Positions 46,692 through 54,920 of a stretch of DNA of 64,000 nucleotides are shown here, piece after piece. The translations under genes were made by a program, and so were the position numbers. The stretch is from RBG-16-64-13 sp963718375 (GTDB taxonomy: Bacteria; Actinomycetota; Thermoleophilia; RBG-16-64-13). Position 1 is the stretch's first letter, and each line of letters begins with the position of its first letter. The DNA is taken from assembly GCA_963718375.1 (NCBI GenBank), contig CAVQZD010000005.1, forward strand, positions 806,001 through 870,000, in the 5' to 3' direction. Below the pieces are notes generated by a model, which did not search any database, was not told the DNA's origin, and saw only the letters and a program-made list of their open reading frames with translations.

Positions 46692-46721
46692 TTGCCTTGC
46701 GCCTGTATAGAAGCGTAAACT
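46692..46721 (+). promoter_or_regulatory. Promoter of the MarR regulator gene
   Basis: TTGCCT (46692-46697), 18-base spacer, TAAACT (46716-46721), ending at the edge of the predicted operator. Confidence 0.4.
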
Positions 46722-46742
46722 ATTTGCTTCGGAAAGTAAATA
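46721..46742. promoter_or_regulatory. MarR-type operator
   Basis: A 22-bp imperfect palindrome whose outer arms are TATTT and AAATA and whose half-sites agree at 8 of 11 positions. It lies in the 159-bp gap between the divergent MarR and transhydroxylase-like genes, so it may control both. Confidence 0.5.
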
Positions 46743-46761
46743 TCTGTCTGGATGTGGGCTC

Positions 46762-47229
46762 ATGCCGAATCAAGCTGGGATCGACGAACTGATAGAGGCT
46801 CTCGACGCATCGATCTCGGATTTCAACCAAGATGGGCGGCTCAGCCGCGCGCGGGCCACGCGGCGGGCGCGCCGTCTCACCGGCATGGACTGGACGTACT
46901 CGGCCCTCATGATCATAGAGGGTCTCAAAGACCAGGCCAGCCTGCGCATGTCGCAGTTGGCCGAGTCGGTAGGCACCACGCCGCCCACGGTCACCAAGCT
47001 CATCCGGGACCTCGAGAACAAGGGGCTCATCACCAAGTCGCCGGACCAGGAGGATGGGCGGGCGAGCATCATAAGTCTCACCGTCAAGGGGCATGAAGTG
47101 GCCGAATCCATCCGCCACGCGCGCCAAGCATCTCTCCGCCAGGTACTGGCCGACTGGACCGCGGAGGACCTGGAGCGGTTCACCGCCCTGTTCGAGCGGC
47201 TCAGGTCGGACATGCGCCGCATGTCCTAG
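46762..47229 (+). CDS. MarR-family transcriptional regulator
   Basis: A 155-residue winged-helix regulator. The core shows WTYSALMIIEGLKDQASLRM, the recognition helix TTPPTVTKLIRDLENKGLI and the wing QEDGRASIISLT, all standard for MarR. MarR proteins commonly sense phenolic ligands, and this one is divergent from the transhydroxylase-like pair with a palindrome in between, so it probably represses those genes until a phenolic is present. The ligand assignment is inference. It ends about 35 bp from the convergent MoxR gene. Confidence 0.9.
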   Translation: MPNQAGIDELIEALDASISDFNQDGRLSRARATRRARRLTGMDWTYSALMIIEGLKDQASLRMSQLAESVGTTPPTVTKLIRDLENKGLITKSPDQEDGRASIISLTVKGHEVAESIRHARQASLRQVLADWTAEDLERFTALFERLRSDMRRMS

Positions 47230-47240
47230 CCCCATCCCTC

Positions 47241-47259
47241 CCGCACACGCCATGTGCGG
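47241..47259. terminator. Short hairpin between convergent MarR and MoxR genes
   Basis: A 7-bp stem (47241-47247 with 47253-47259) and 5-base loop sit between the two stops. No clear T-run. Confidence 0.4.
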
Positions 47260-47264
47260 TCCTG

Positions 47265-48239
47265 CTATATCTCTTCTGTGGGCACCGGCACCTTGTTCAC
47301 GACTTCGCCCACTATCCGTTCGACGCTACCTTCGTGCAGACGCGCCTCTGTCTTCAATATCAGTCTGTGTGCAAGCACCGGGACCGCCAGGACCTTAACG
47401 TCGTCTGGTAGCACGTGGGTCCGGCCTCGGACCGCAGCCAAAGCTTGAGACGCCCGGTGCAAGTTCAAAGAAGCCCGAGGGCTCGCCCCCAACCTCACGG
47501 CCTCGTGTTTCCTGGTCCTGCGTACCATGTCGACCATGTAGTCGCGCACTGACTCATCCACGTACACGCGCCGGCACGAGCCCTGCAGAGCGATCAACTC
47601 GGCTGCCTCGGTCACAGCTTCCAGCGAGTCGAGTGGGTTCTCGAGCCTGAACCGGCCGAGCAGGGCGGCTTCATCCTCCGCGGAGGGATATCCCATCTCT
47701 AGGCGCAGCATGAAGCGGTCGAGTTGCGCCTCCGGCAAGGGGAAGGTCCCCTCCAGCTCCACTGGGTTCTGCGTGGCCATCACCATGAACGGACGGGGGA
47801 GAGACAGCGTCTGGCGATCTATGGTTATCTGCTGCTCCTGCATCGCCTCCAAGAGTGCGGATTGTGTGCGTGGCGTAGCCCGGTTGATCTCATCCACGAG
47901 AGCGATATTGGTCATGATGGGCCCCGGCCGGAATTCGAGACTACCGGTGGCTCGGTCATAGATCTCGAGCCCGGTAATGTCCGAGGGCAGCAGATCGGGA
48001 GTGCACTGTATGCGTCGGAAATCGCATCCCAAGGATTTGGCCAAGGCACGAGCGAGGGCAGTCTTGCCTACTCCTGGGATATCCTCGATGAGGATGTTCC
48101 CCTCCGCCAGCAGGGCCACCAGCATGGACTCCGTGACCCTGTCCTTGCCCACCATGACTCTGCCCACGTTTGCGATCACTCGCTCCGCGAACGTCCTGAC
48201 TTGAAGTGTCTCTTCTTCCGATAGCCTATCTACTGTCAT
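47265..48239 (-). CDS. MoxR-family AAA+ ATPase
   Basis: A 324-residue AAA+ protein: Walker A in EDIPGVGKTALARAL, Walker B ALVDEINRATPRTQ, sensor 1 VMATQNPVELEGT and arginine-finger region LPEAQLDRF. MoxR ATPases act as chaperones that mature metal enzymes or surface proteins together with DUF58/VWA partners. The ATG at 48237-48239 overlaps the DUF4129 gene by 14 bases. It is the distal gene of the DUF58-DUF4129-MoxR operon read on the minus strand. Confidence 0.93.
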   Translation of the reverse strand: MTVDRLSEEETLQVRTFAERVIANVGRVMVGKDRVTESMLVALLAEGNILIEDIPGVGKTALARALAKSLGCDFRRIQCTPDLLPSDITGLEIYDRATGSLEFRPGPIMTNIALVDEINRATPRTQSALLEAMQEQQITIDRQTLSLPRPFMVMATQNPVELEGTFPLPEAQLDRFMLRLEMGYPSAEDEAALLGRFRLENPLDSLEAVTEAAELIALQGSCRRVYVDESVRDYMVDMVRRTRKHEAVRLGASPRASLNLHRASQALAAVRGRTHVLPDDVKVLAVPVLAHRLILKTEARLHEGSVERIVGEVVNKVPVPTEEI

Positions 48240-49614
48240 TACCCTCTGCCCTGTCGCTCTCACGGCCCGACGATCGGCGCGCGCCGATCGTCGCCGCCCT
48301 TCGTTTGAGTCTGCCCCGGCTCTCTCTCACCCGCTGGAGTTCCTCCTCGGTGGGCGGCCGGGCACCGTATCTGGCCCTCACGTAAGTCTGGGTGATGAGA
48401 GTCACGTCCTCTCCGTAGGCCGGAAGCGCCGCGCAGAGCACGCTCTGGTACTCAAAGGGCGTCTGAGAAGGGGAGCGCGGCCATCCTGCCCTCGCTCCCC
48501 AGCGTAGCATCTCGGCATAGAGTCGACGCGTCGACTTCGATTGCGTCGGCTCTCCGTCGAGTGCGCTACGGGCCCTGCCGAATGAGGCCAGGTGACGCAA
48601 GCAGGCGACCAGCCGGTCGAGCAGCCGTGATAGATCCAGCCTGAGTCCGCCCCTCAAGTACTCCATCTCGGCCTTGTCCTGGTCGGCCCTGCGGATCCAC
48701 GCGAGCAGGGAACTCACAGTCAGCCACCCGACAAGTAGCACGGTGCTCATAAGAACGATCCCTATGAATATGAACCCTCCGACACGAGACGACTGTGATC
48801 CTGGGCCCTGCGAAGACGCTCCTCCGCCCCAGTCAGAGAGCGCATCTGTAGGCAGCGGGTAGGCGTCAGGACTGTCCGCGCAAGACGAGGGCGCGAGACC
48901 GGCTACTGCCCTTAGCGCCTGCTCGATCAGACCCCAGATGCCGCGCAGGCCTCGCAATATCAGGCTCATGAAGTCCGGTGTGGCTAGAGCGCCTATAGCC
49001 AGGCCGACTCCGACGATGGCGGCCAGTCCCGCGCACAGCATGACCCACCAAGAAGCGCTCCGTCCCGTGGGCCCCGGAGCTCCCTGTTCTTCGGTGCGCG
49101 TCACCGCCGCGGCCGAAAGCGCCAGGATCACGAACACAAAGACCAGAGCCACGGCATCCGCGTGATCCAGCCCCATCAAAGAGCCGGCCAGCAGGGCACA
49201 GGCCAAAATGACCAACCCTGCCAACGTCCTCGCCAAGACTGACTTGTGGGTCACAGGCCGACCGGCGGCACGATCCCCCAGCCACCAAAGAACCGCGGAA
49301 GCGATGACCACGAACGTCGCGGGCCCCACCGCGAGGGTGTCCCCGCCGGCCAGCACCAAGACCACGGCCACCGACGCCCAAGCCGTCCAGGAGATCGCAG
49401 CGACCCATCGAGACGACTGACACACCCTGCGCAACAACGATGTGGAAGCGAACGAGACGACGTACGTGAGGAGAAGCAGTGACACCGACACGTCGAGCCC
49501 GATCCCGCTCACAAGCACAGACAGCAGCGCATACAGCCATACGAGGTCCAGACCGGCCGCGAGCACATTCGCGACCGAAAGGCGGCTTCTCGCAGCAGAT
49601 GTTTGTTCGACCAT
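48226..49614 (-). CDS. Membrane protein with C-terminal DUF4129 domain
   Basis: A 462-residue membrane protein with about six N-terminal helices (from LDLVWLYALLSVLVSGIGL to ILACALLAGSLMG), two further hydrophobic segments (ACAGLAAIVGVGLAIGALA and FIFIGIVLMSTVLLVGWL) and a soluble C-terminal DUF4129-like domain (WPRSPSQTPFEYQSVLCAAL). Such proteins are linked to transglutaminase-like/MoxR clusters; here the transglutaminase core itself is not seen. The ATG overlaps the DUF58 stop as TGATG. Function in the cluster is unknown. Confidence 0.8.
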   Translation of the reverse strand: MVEQTSAARSRLSVANVLAAGLDLVWLYALLSVLVSGIGLDVSVSLLLLTYVVSFASTSLLRRVCQSSRWVAAISWTAWASVAVVLVLAGGDTLAVGPATFVVIASAVLWWLGDRAAGRPVTHKSVLARTLAGLVILACALLAGSLMGLDHADAVALVFVFVILALSAAAVTRTEEQGAPGPTGRSASWWVMLCAGLAAIVGVGLAIGALATPDFMSLILRGLRGIWGLIEQALRAVAGLAPSSCADSPDAYPLPTDALSDWGGGASSQGPGSQSSRVGGFIFIGIVLMSTVLLVGWLTVSSLLAWIRRADQDKAEMEYLRGGLRLDLSRLLDRLVACLRHLASFGRARSALDGEPTQSKSTRRLYAEMLRWGARAGWPRSPSQTPFEYQSVLCAALPAYGEDVTLITQTYVRARYGARPPTEEELQRVRESRGRLKRRAATIGARRSSGRESDRAEGNDSR

Positions 49615-50843
49615 CAGGCCGCCCCCGCCTCGGGTCGATTTGACTGTGCTCCTCCGTGGGCCGACCTTTGCGCCACGGTCCCACCCGGTCTGCCGATCCG
49701 CCGCCACGATGAGGAATGCCCGCCGACTTCTCCGCAGTACCCAGCGAGACAGTATCCGAGTACGTCTCTACCTGCCCTGGCCATATCAGCCTGCAGCAAT
49801 CTCACTTCCGGCGACACCTTGCCCACCACGAAGACCACCGTCCCCCCGAAACCGAGCTGTCTGCGCTGCAGGTCGAAGAAGTCCACAAACGCCATGCTCG
49901 ACTGATACGTGGTCTTGGCAAGAGCCTCCAGCATGACCGCGAGGCTGGCCACCCCGGCACTCGGCATGATTGACACCGCAGACTGTGTGTCCGCCGACTT
50001 GGTGTTGACGAACAGCCCAGTCTGGATATCTCTCTCTGTGAGGTCGCGGGCCACTGAAGCCGCCGTGCTGATAGCCAGTTCGATGTCGTCCTCAGCCAAC
50101 CCCTCGAAGCTATCCATGGCCAAGAAGACGGCCACCTTGAGGTCGGTGGTGGACTCCAGCAGCTTCACCTTGAGATCGGTGCTCCGCGCGCTGACCTTCC
50201 AATGGATCCGGCGAGGGCTGTCGCCCGGCTCATAGTCGCGCACGCCCGCAATTCGTGAGGGATCGTCGAACGTGTGCAGCTTTGAACGCACATCACCCAC
50301 CAGGGACGGCGAACCTAGGTCAAGGTCTGCGAGCGCGTACGTGCGCGGATACACGATCAAATGGTCCACCTCCGGCTGCGTCCGCACCCTGGGCTCGAGT
50401 CCGAAGATATCCCCGGACATGACGCGGAGGGGTCCCAGACGGTAGTAGCCACGAGCGTTCGGGACAAGAGTGTGAGTGAAGGAGGCAGCTGAGTACCACA
50501 GCAGAGGGGTGCGTCTGGACAGCGTGACCCGGCCCTGCGCCTCCAGGCCCTCGGGCAGCTCATCCCGGACCTCGATCCACGGAAGCGGGAGTATCTTGCG
50601 GTTCATCACTCGGAGAGTCAGAGACACCTCTTCACCTGGGAACACGCGATGCCCGCTGAGCGACCGCTCACAGCTGACGCCCTTCAGGCAGAGGCGGCTC
50701 CAAAGCTTGGTGACCACGGCCACCGCGAGCACTGATCCTGTCAGAGCGACCAAAGCCGGATAGCCCGCCAGCACGGCCGCCGCCAACGCGGCCGCACTGG
50801 CCCACATGACTGCGCTAGTGAGAAAAGGAGTCCCGGGCCTCAA
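49614..50843 (-). CDS. DUF58 domain protein
   Basis: A 409-residue protein with one or two N-terminal membrane helices (MWASAAALAAAVLAGYPALVALTGSVLAVAV region) and a cytoplasmic or extracellular DUF58 domain. The DUF58 motif EPGDSPRRIHWKVSAR is clear, followed by a VWA-like fold (KVAVFLAMDSFEG). It usually works with MoxR ATPases and may bind metal through a MIDAS-like site. The TTG at 50841-50843 has an AGAGG site seven bases away. It begins the operon, with a hairpin just upstream that ends the preceding unit. Confidence 0.9.
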   Translation of the reverse strand: MRPGTPFLTSAVMWASAAALAAAVLAGYPALVALTGSVLAVAVVTKLWSRLCLKGVSCERSLSGHRVFPGEEVSLTLRVMNRKILPLPWIEVRDELPEGLEAQGRVTLSRRTPLLWYSAASFTHTLVPNARGYYRLGPLRVMSGDIFGLEPRVRTQPEVDHLIVYPRTYALADLDLGSPSLVGDVRSKLHTFDDPSRIAGVRDYEPGDSPRRIHWKVSARSTDLKVKLLESTTDLKVAVFLAMDSFEGLAEDDIELAISTAASVARDLTERDIQTGLFVNTKSADTQSAVSIMPSAGVASLAVMLEALAKTTYQSSMAFVDFFDLQRRQLGFGGTVVFVVGKVSPEVRLLQADMARAGRDVLGYCLAGYCGEVGGHSSSWRRIGRPGGTVAQRSAHGGAQSNRPEAGAA

Positions 50844-50920
50844 TTGCGTCCTCTCTTAGCCCCGGGAGAAAGCGACCACCGGGTACCCCGGTATTCTAGC
50901 CAAAACCCTGCAGAGAGAGC

Positions 50921-50953
50921 GGAAGGCCGGGCGGATCCCCCGCCCAGCCTTCC
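50921..50953 (-). terminator. Hairpin terminator after the DUF1269-like gene
   Basis: Stem of 7 plus 6 pairs with one mismatch (50921-50934 with 50940-50953). It separates the DUF1269-like gene from the DUF58 operon; no T-run follows. Confidence 0.5.
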
Positions 50954-51007
50954 GGTACAACTCGTGGTTCATGCGTCGACAGCTTCAGCCCTCGACGCTT
51001 GCCCAGG

Positions 51008-51556
51008 TCACTCGCTCTCTTCGGTGCCCACCTTCTCCAAAGCGGCCAACTCCTCGGCTTCGATGGCGCTCAGCAAGCCCACGCCCACCAGGTCGCGCGG
51101 CCGGATGAAGTCGCTCGCTATCGTGAAGCCGCCCGCCCGCCAGATGGCGTCCCGGACCGGGACGGCCCAATGGTGCTCCAGCAGAAGCAGTGCGACGGCG
51201 GAGTCGGGGGCCAGGGCCTCGATGAGCTCCTGGGCGGTCTGGTCGGAGAACACCTCGATGCCCTCTTCACCCATGATGGCGCCCAGTTCCGCGCCAGCGA
51301 CGAACCCTTCAGCCCCGGCGGCGCCCAGACCGATCAGGGCTCCCACCTTGGATCCGAACTCCACGGATTCATCGATGGTCAGGTTCTCGAAGTTGCCCAC
51401 AACCGTATCGCCCTCGGGGGTCTTGTAGACCACGAGAGCATCGATGACCCTCACTGCGTTGCTTTCTCTTAGCCGGGCTAGCTCGTCCAGGACCTCGCCC
51501 TTGAAGTCGGGTGAGTCGAAGCCCAGCGCTATTAGCTGGACGGGTCCGATCGCCAT
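51008..51556 (-). CDS. DUF1269/DUF6325-like protein
   Basis: A 182-residue acidic protein. The start (GPVQLIALGFDSPDFKGEV) and a strand ALVVYKTPEGD followed by a Gly/Ala-rich segment (GLGAAGAEGFVAGAELGAI, possibly membrane-inserting) match the DUF1269/DUF6325 group of small stress-associated actinobacterial proteins. A second half (ALAPDSAVALLLLEHHWA) resembles the same fold. Function is unknown. It is a single-gene unit with a GGAGG site and a hairpin downstream. Confidence 0.65.
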   Translation of the reverse strand: MAIGPVQLIALGFDSPDFKGEVLDELARLRESNAVRVIDALVVYKTPEGDTVVGNFENLTIDESVEFGSKVGALIGLGAAGAEGFVAGAELGAIMGEEGIEVFSDQTAQELIEALAPDSAVALLLLEHHWAVPVRDAIWRAGGFTIASDFIRPRDLVGVGLLSAIEAEELAALEKVGTEESE

Positions 51557-51653
51557 AGTCTCCTCCTTGGATTGTGCGCGTGGAAGCCGACTATGATACT
51601 ACCCATGACGGCGCCACCACTACTCCTGCCGGACGGCGCTCCGCGCGGTCACG

Positions 51654-52427
51654 CTAACTCGCACCGTATCCGCACGCCAGCCAACCACCATCGACCGGCA
51701 GGATGGTGCCCGTTATGAAGTCCGCGTCCTCCGAGGCCATGAAGAGGATCGCCTTGGCCACTTCTTCCGGCTCGGCGGCTCGGCCCATGGGGCAGCGCTT
51801 AGCGATATCTTCTTCTGAGACGACGCCCTTCTCGATAGCCATGTCCAGGCGAGGGGTGCGAGTCCAGCAAGGAGCGACGCAGTTCACGTTGATCTTGAAC
51901 TTGGCCCATTCCACCGCCAGGCTGCGGGTCATGTTGTGGATAGCGGCCTTAGAGGGACCGTACGCGTTCACGTAGGGTTGGCCGGTGATGCCGGTCTGGG
52001 ACCCGACGTTGACGATCTTGCCGCCGCCGCGGTCCTTCATCCATGCCGCCGCCTGCTGCGAGCAGATGAAGACGCTCCGCACGTTGACATCCCAGACCTT
52101 GTCCCACGCTTCCCAGTCGTCGAGATCGAGGGTCGGCTGGTGTACCTTGGGCACGCCGGCATTGTTCACCAGGATGTCGAGGCCGTCGAACACCGCGATA
52201 GCCTTGTCCATCATCTCGAGCGCCTGGGTGGAGTCCCCCAGATCAGCAGCCACTGCGGCCGCCTCGCCGCCAAGCCCGGCGATCTCAGCCGCTACCGCAT
52301 CGGCCTCCGCGCGACTCAGATCAGCCACCACGACCTTGGCGCCCTCTTGGGCGAACAGTAGAGCAGTCGAGCGACCGATGCCACGCCCCGCCCCGGTGAC
52401 AAGCGCCCTCTTGCCTTCAAGCCTCAT
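51654..52427 (-). CDS. SDR-family NAD(P)-dependent oxidoreductase
   Basis: A 257-residue classical short-chain dehydrogenase: cofactor motif TGAGRGIG (residues 11-18), NNAG, catalytic Ser in VNVGSQTG, YxxxK in AYGPSKAA and a C-terminal DGGWLACGYG. An Asp at the end of beta-strand 2 (VVADLSRA) suggests NAD preference. Phloroglucinol reductases are SDRs of this size, making this a candidate in a phenolic pathway, but generic 3-oxoacyl or sugar dehydrogenase roles cannot be excluded. The ATG at 52427 has an AGGAGC site. It is divergent from the MFS transporter gene. Confidence 0.88.
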   Translation of the reverse strand: MRLEGKRALVTGAGRGIGRSTALLFAQEGAKVVVADLSRAEADAVAAEIAGLGGEAAAVAADLGDSTQALEMMDKAIAVFDGLDILVNNAGVPKVHQPTLDLDDWEAWDKVWDVNVRSVFICSQQAAAWMKDRGGGKIVNVGSQTGITGQPYVNAYGPSKAAIHNMTRSLAVEWAKFKINVNCVAPCWTRTPRLDMAIEKGVVSEEDIAKRCPMGRAAEPEEVAKAILFMASEDADFITGTILPVDGGWLACGYGAS

Positions 52428-52603
52428 GACTTGTGCTCCTTCGTCCGACGTCGTCTGCCCCATCATACGACGGAACCCCCCGCCACATAGGCGTCGCGGC
52501 ACGCCCCGGGCTGGCGCACGACCTCCCACTCGGGTTACAGTGAGCCCCTCGACGCGCGCCGGACTGGGACGGCGCGCGTACGTTCACCACGAAAGGGAAC
52601 TCG

Positions 52604-53911
52604 TTGAGGAGACTCTTCTACGGCTGGTACGTGCTGGCGGCTTCATTCGCCCTCTTGTTCGTCAATGCTGGGGCCCAATCCGTCTTCGGTCTCTTGGTGA
52701 AGCCCATGCAGGCCGAGTTCGGATGGAGCCGCGGTTCGGTCACCTCCGCGGCCCTCGTCAATCTGGCCGTGTTTGCGGTATCGATTCTAGTGACCGGCCG
52801 CCTGTACGACCGCTATGGACCCAAGTGGGTGATAGCCGGCTCGGCCCTTCTGGTGTCGCTGGGCTTCTCGCTCATGTGGACCATCCAATCTCTGGGGCAG
52901 TTCGTCTTCTACTACGGCGTTCTAGTCGCCGCCGGCTTCGGCGGGACCTCCATACCGCTCTTCGGCTCGATAATGGGACGCTGGTTCGAGAAACGCAGGG
53001 GGCTCGCCATCAGCCTCGCCCTCGCCGGCTTCTCCGTGGGACAGTTCGTGCTGATACCCCTGCTCTCCGACACTATCGCGATCGACGGCTGGCGCACCGC
53101 CTGCCTATGGATAGCGGCTATCACCGGAGTGGCCAACCTGGCCCTGGCCTTCGGGGTAGTCCGAGGGGACCCTGATCAGTTGGGGGTACGACCCTACGGC
53201 AGTGTCGACTCCGCGCCGGTGGCGGCAGCATCAGTAGCCACACCAGACGCAGCCGTCGAGACGCGCGAGGCCGTCACCAAGCGGGCGGCCGTCACGCCCG
53301 ACCAGGATCTCTCTCTGGGACAGGCTATGCGCACCCGCTCGCTGTGGCTGTTCACGGCGGTGATGTTCGTCTGCGGGGCCGGCGACTATCTGCTCATCAC
53401 CCACCTGGTCGCCATGGTCGCGGACCGCGGGATGACGGAGGCACTGGGGGCCAGCATGCTGGCCTGGTCCGGTCTCTTGGGACTCTTGGCGCTTCTGGTG
53501 ACCGGACCCGCTATCGACGCCGTGGGCAACAAGTTGCCTGTCGCCCTGACCTTCACGCTCAGGGTGGCGCTGTTCACCATGATGATCTTCACCAAGGGGA
53601 CAACGGCCTTCTGGATCTTCGCACTCGGCATGGGCTTCACACTGCCCGTCACGGCGCCCATACTGCCCGCACTCGTCGGCAAGCTCTATGGCGTCCGTCA
53701 CATCGGGTTCATCTGTGGGTTCGTCACTACGATCCACATGGTGGGAGGGGGAGTGTGGTCCTACCTGGGTGGGGCCATCTTCGACCGCACCCAGAACTAT
53801 GACCTGATACTGCTCATATCAGCGATCGTCTCGGCGCTCGCTGTGGTCTGTGCCCTGCTCATCCGCGAGGAGAGACATCTGCCCCCAACGGCAGAAACCT
53901 CAACGACCTAG
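52604..53911 (+). CDS. OFA-type major facilitator transporter
   Basis: A 435-residue MFS protein with 12 hydrophobic segments, short N-terminus (LRRLFYGWYVLAASFALLFVN), the family GRLYDRYGPKW loop between helices 2 and 3 and a central loop rich in Ala, Val and Asp (about residues 205-235). It resembles the oxalate/formate antiporter and monocarboxylate transporter group, which carry small organic acids. The TTG start follows an AAAGGG site. It lies between the SDR (divergent) and crotonase (convergent) genes and may import or export the substrate of those enzymes. Confidence 0.87.
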   Translation: MRRLFYGWYVLAASFALLFVNAGAQSVFGLLVKPMQAEFGWSRGSVTSAALVNLAVFAVSILVTGRLYDRYGPKWVIAGSALLVSLGFSLMWTIQSLGQFVFYYGVLVAAGFGGTSIPLFGSIMGRWFEKRRGLAISLALAGFSVGQFVLIPLLSDTIAIDGWRTACLWIAAITGVANLALAFGVVRGDPDQLGVRPYGSVDSAPVAAASVATPDAAVETREAVTKRAAVTPDQDLSLGQAMRTRSLWLFTAVMFVCGAGDYLLITHLVAMVADRGMTEALGASMLAWSGLLGLLALLVTGPAIDAVGNKLPVALTFTLRVALFTMMIFTKGTTAFWIFALGMGFTLPVTAPILPALVGKLYGVRHIGFICGFVTTIHMVGGGVWSYLGGAIFDRTQNYDLILLISAIVSALAVVCALLIREERHLPPTAETSTT

Positions 53912-53914
53912 CAC

Positions 53915-54757
53915 CTACATCTTGGCCATCTTGTCGCCAGAGTACTCGACCTTCTCGAACTCATGCGACGACTTGATCAAGTTGAACGAGTACATCTCGG
54001 CATAGACGTGCTGACGCAGGTTCTGCTCTACCACTTCGCGCCACGGGCGCGCGGCCACGTGGTGAGTGAGGCGGCGGGTGGAGCGGCTGGTCTTCATGAG
54101 TATGCGGGCTATCTCCCAGGCGCGCTCGACGATCTTGTCACGCTCCACTATCTCGTTCACCGCGCCCAGACGCAGGCAGGTCTCGGCGTCGATGCCCTGG
54201 TTCAGGTAGCTCATGTAGTTGCCGCGCTTGATGCCCAGGATCTTCTGCAGGGCTAGGGTCATGCCGTCACCGGGCACGTGCCCCATCATGAAGTGGTCGT
54301 CCTGCAGGATGAAGTCCGGGGTGCACAGGGTGATGTCGCTCATCATGGCCATCTCCCAATGGATACCGCGGCCGTTGATGGCGGTTATGGTGGGTATCTC
54401 GATGTCGTTGACGAAGTTCTCCACGACCTTCAGCGTGTCGTAGATCTGCACGTTGAAGCGCTGGTCGTCGTCGTCCGACTGCTCCACGTCTTTGAACGAA
54501 GAGGCGTCCACCTCGTTGATCCACTTCTCACCGGTCGCCGTGAAGATGAGCACCTCATTCTTGGTGTCGTGACCGATGGCGGTCCACAGCTCAGAGATGG
54601 CGTGGTGCATCTGATAGCTCCAGCGGACATGGGTATCCAGGGTGTGCATGCGCACCTCGAGGATGCCGTCCTCGGACCGCTTGAACTTGAAGAAGCGCTC
54701 GAACCGCTTCGAGTACTCCTCGAGCGTAGGCATATGGACGTAGTCTTGTTCCGCCAT
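53915..54757 (-). CDS. Crotonase-fold hydratase/hydrolase
   Basis: A 280-residue crotonase-superfamily protein. The core has VLIFTATGEKWINEVDAS, the oxyanion-hole and active-site stretch TAINGRGIHWEMAMMSDITL and FMMGHVPGDGMTLALQ. The Gly-Gly oxyanion loop of CoA-binding hydratases is replaced by GRGIHWE, and a His-rich site is present. Such changes occur in beta-diketone hydrolases like 6-oxocamphor hydrolase and in cyclohexanedione hydrolase. A retro-Claisen ring-opening role on a cyclic 1,3-dione is therefore possible, though an enoyl-CoA hydratase is the default. ATG at 54755-54757 has an AGGAG site. It is convergent with the MFS gene (3 bp apart). Confidence 0.8.
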   Translation of the reverse strand: MAEQDYVHMPTLEEYSKRFERFFKFKRSEDGILEVRMHTLDTHVRWSYQMHHAISELWTAIGHDTKNEVLIFTATGEKWINEVDASSFKDVEQSDDDDQRFNVQIYDTLKVVENFVNDIEIPTITAINGRGIHWEMAMMSDITLCTPDFILQDDHFMMGHVPGDGMTLALQKILGIKRGNYMSYLNQGIDAETCLRLGAVNEIVERDKIVERAWEIARILMKTSRSTRRLTHHVAARPWREVVEQNLRQHVYAEMYSFNLIKSSHEFEKVEYSGDKMAKM

Positions 54758-54845
54758 CGCGCTCACTCCTAACGCTTGTAACTACTGGGATTGCCGAGTC
54801 CGGGCAACCTAACACCCATGGCACTCGCGAGTCAACAGTATAGCG

Positions 54846-54875
54846 CCGGGCCGCGCGGAGCCGGGCGCGGCCCGG
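54846..54875 (-). terminator. GC-rich hairpin after the ketopantoate-reductase-like gene
   Basis: An 11-bp perfect stem (54846-54856 with 54865-54875) and 8-base loop, 45 bp past the stop. No T-run. Confidence 0.55.
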
Positions 54876-54920
54876 ACTCGCGTGCTGTGGGTCGCGGAGC
54901 CGCCGGCTGGGGCAGGCGGC

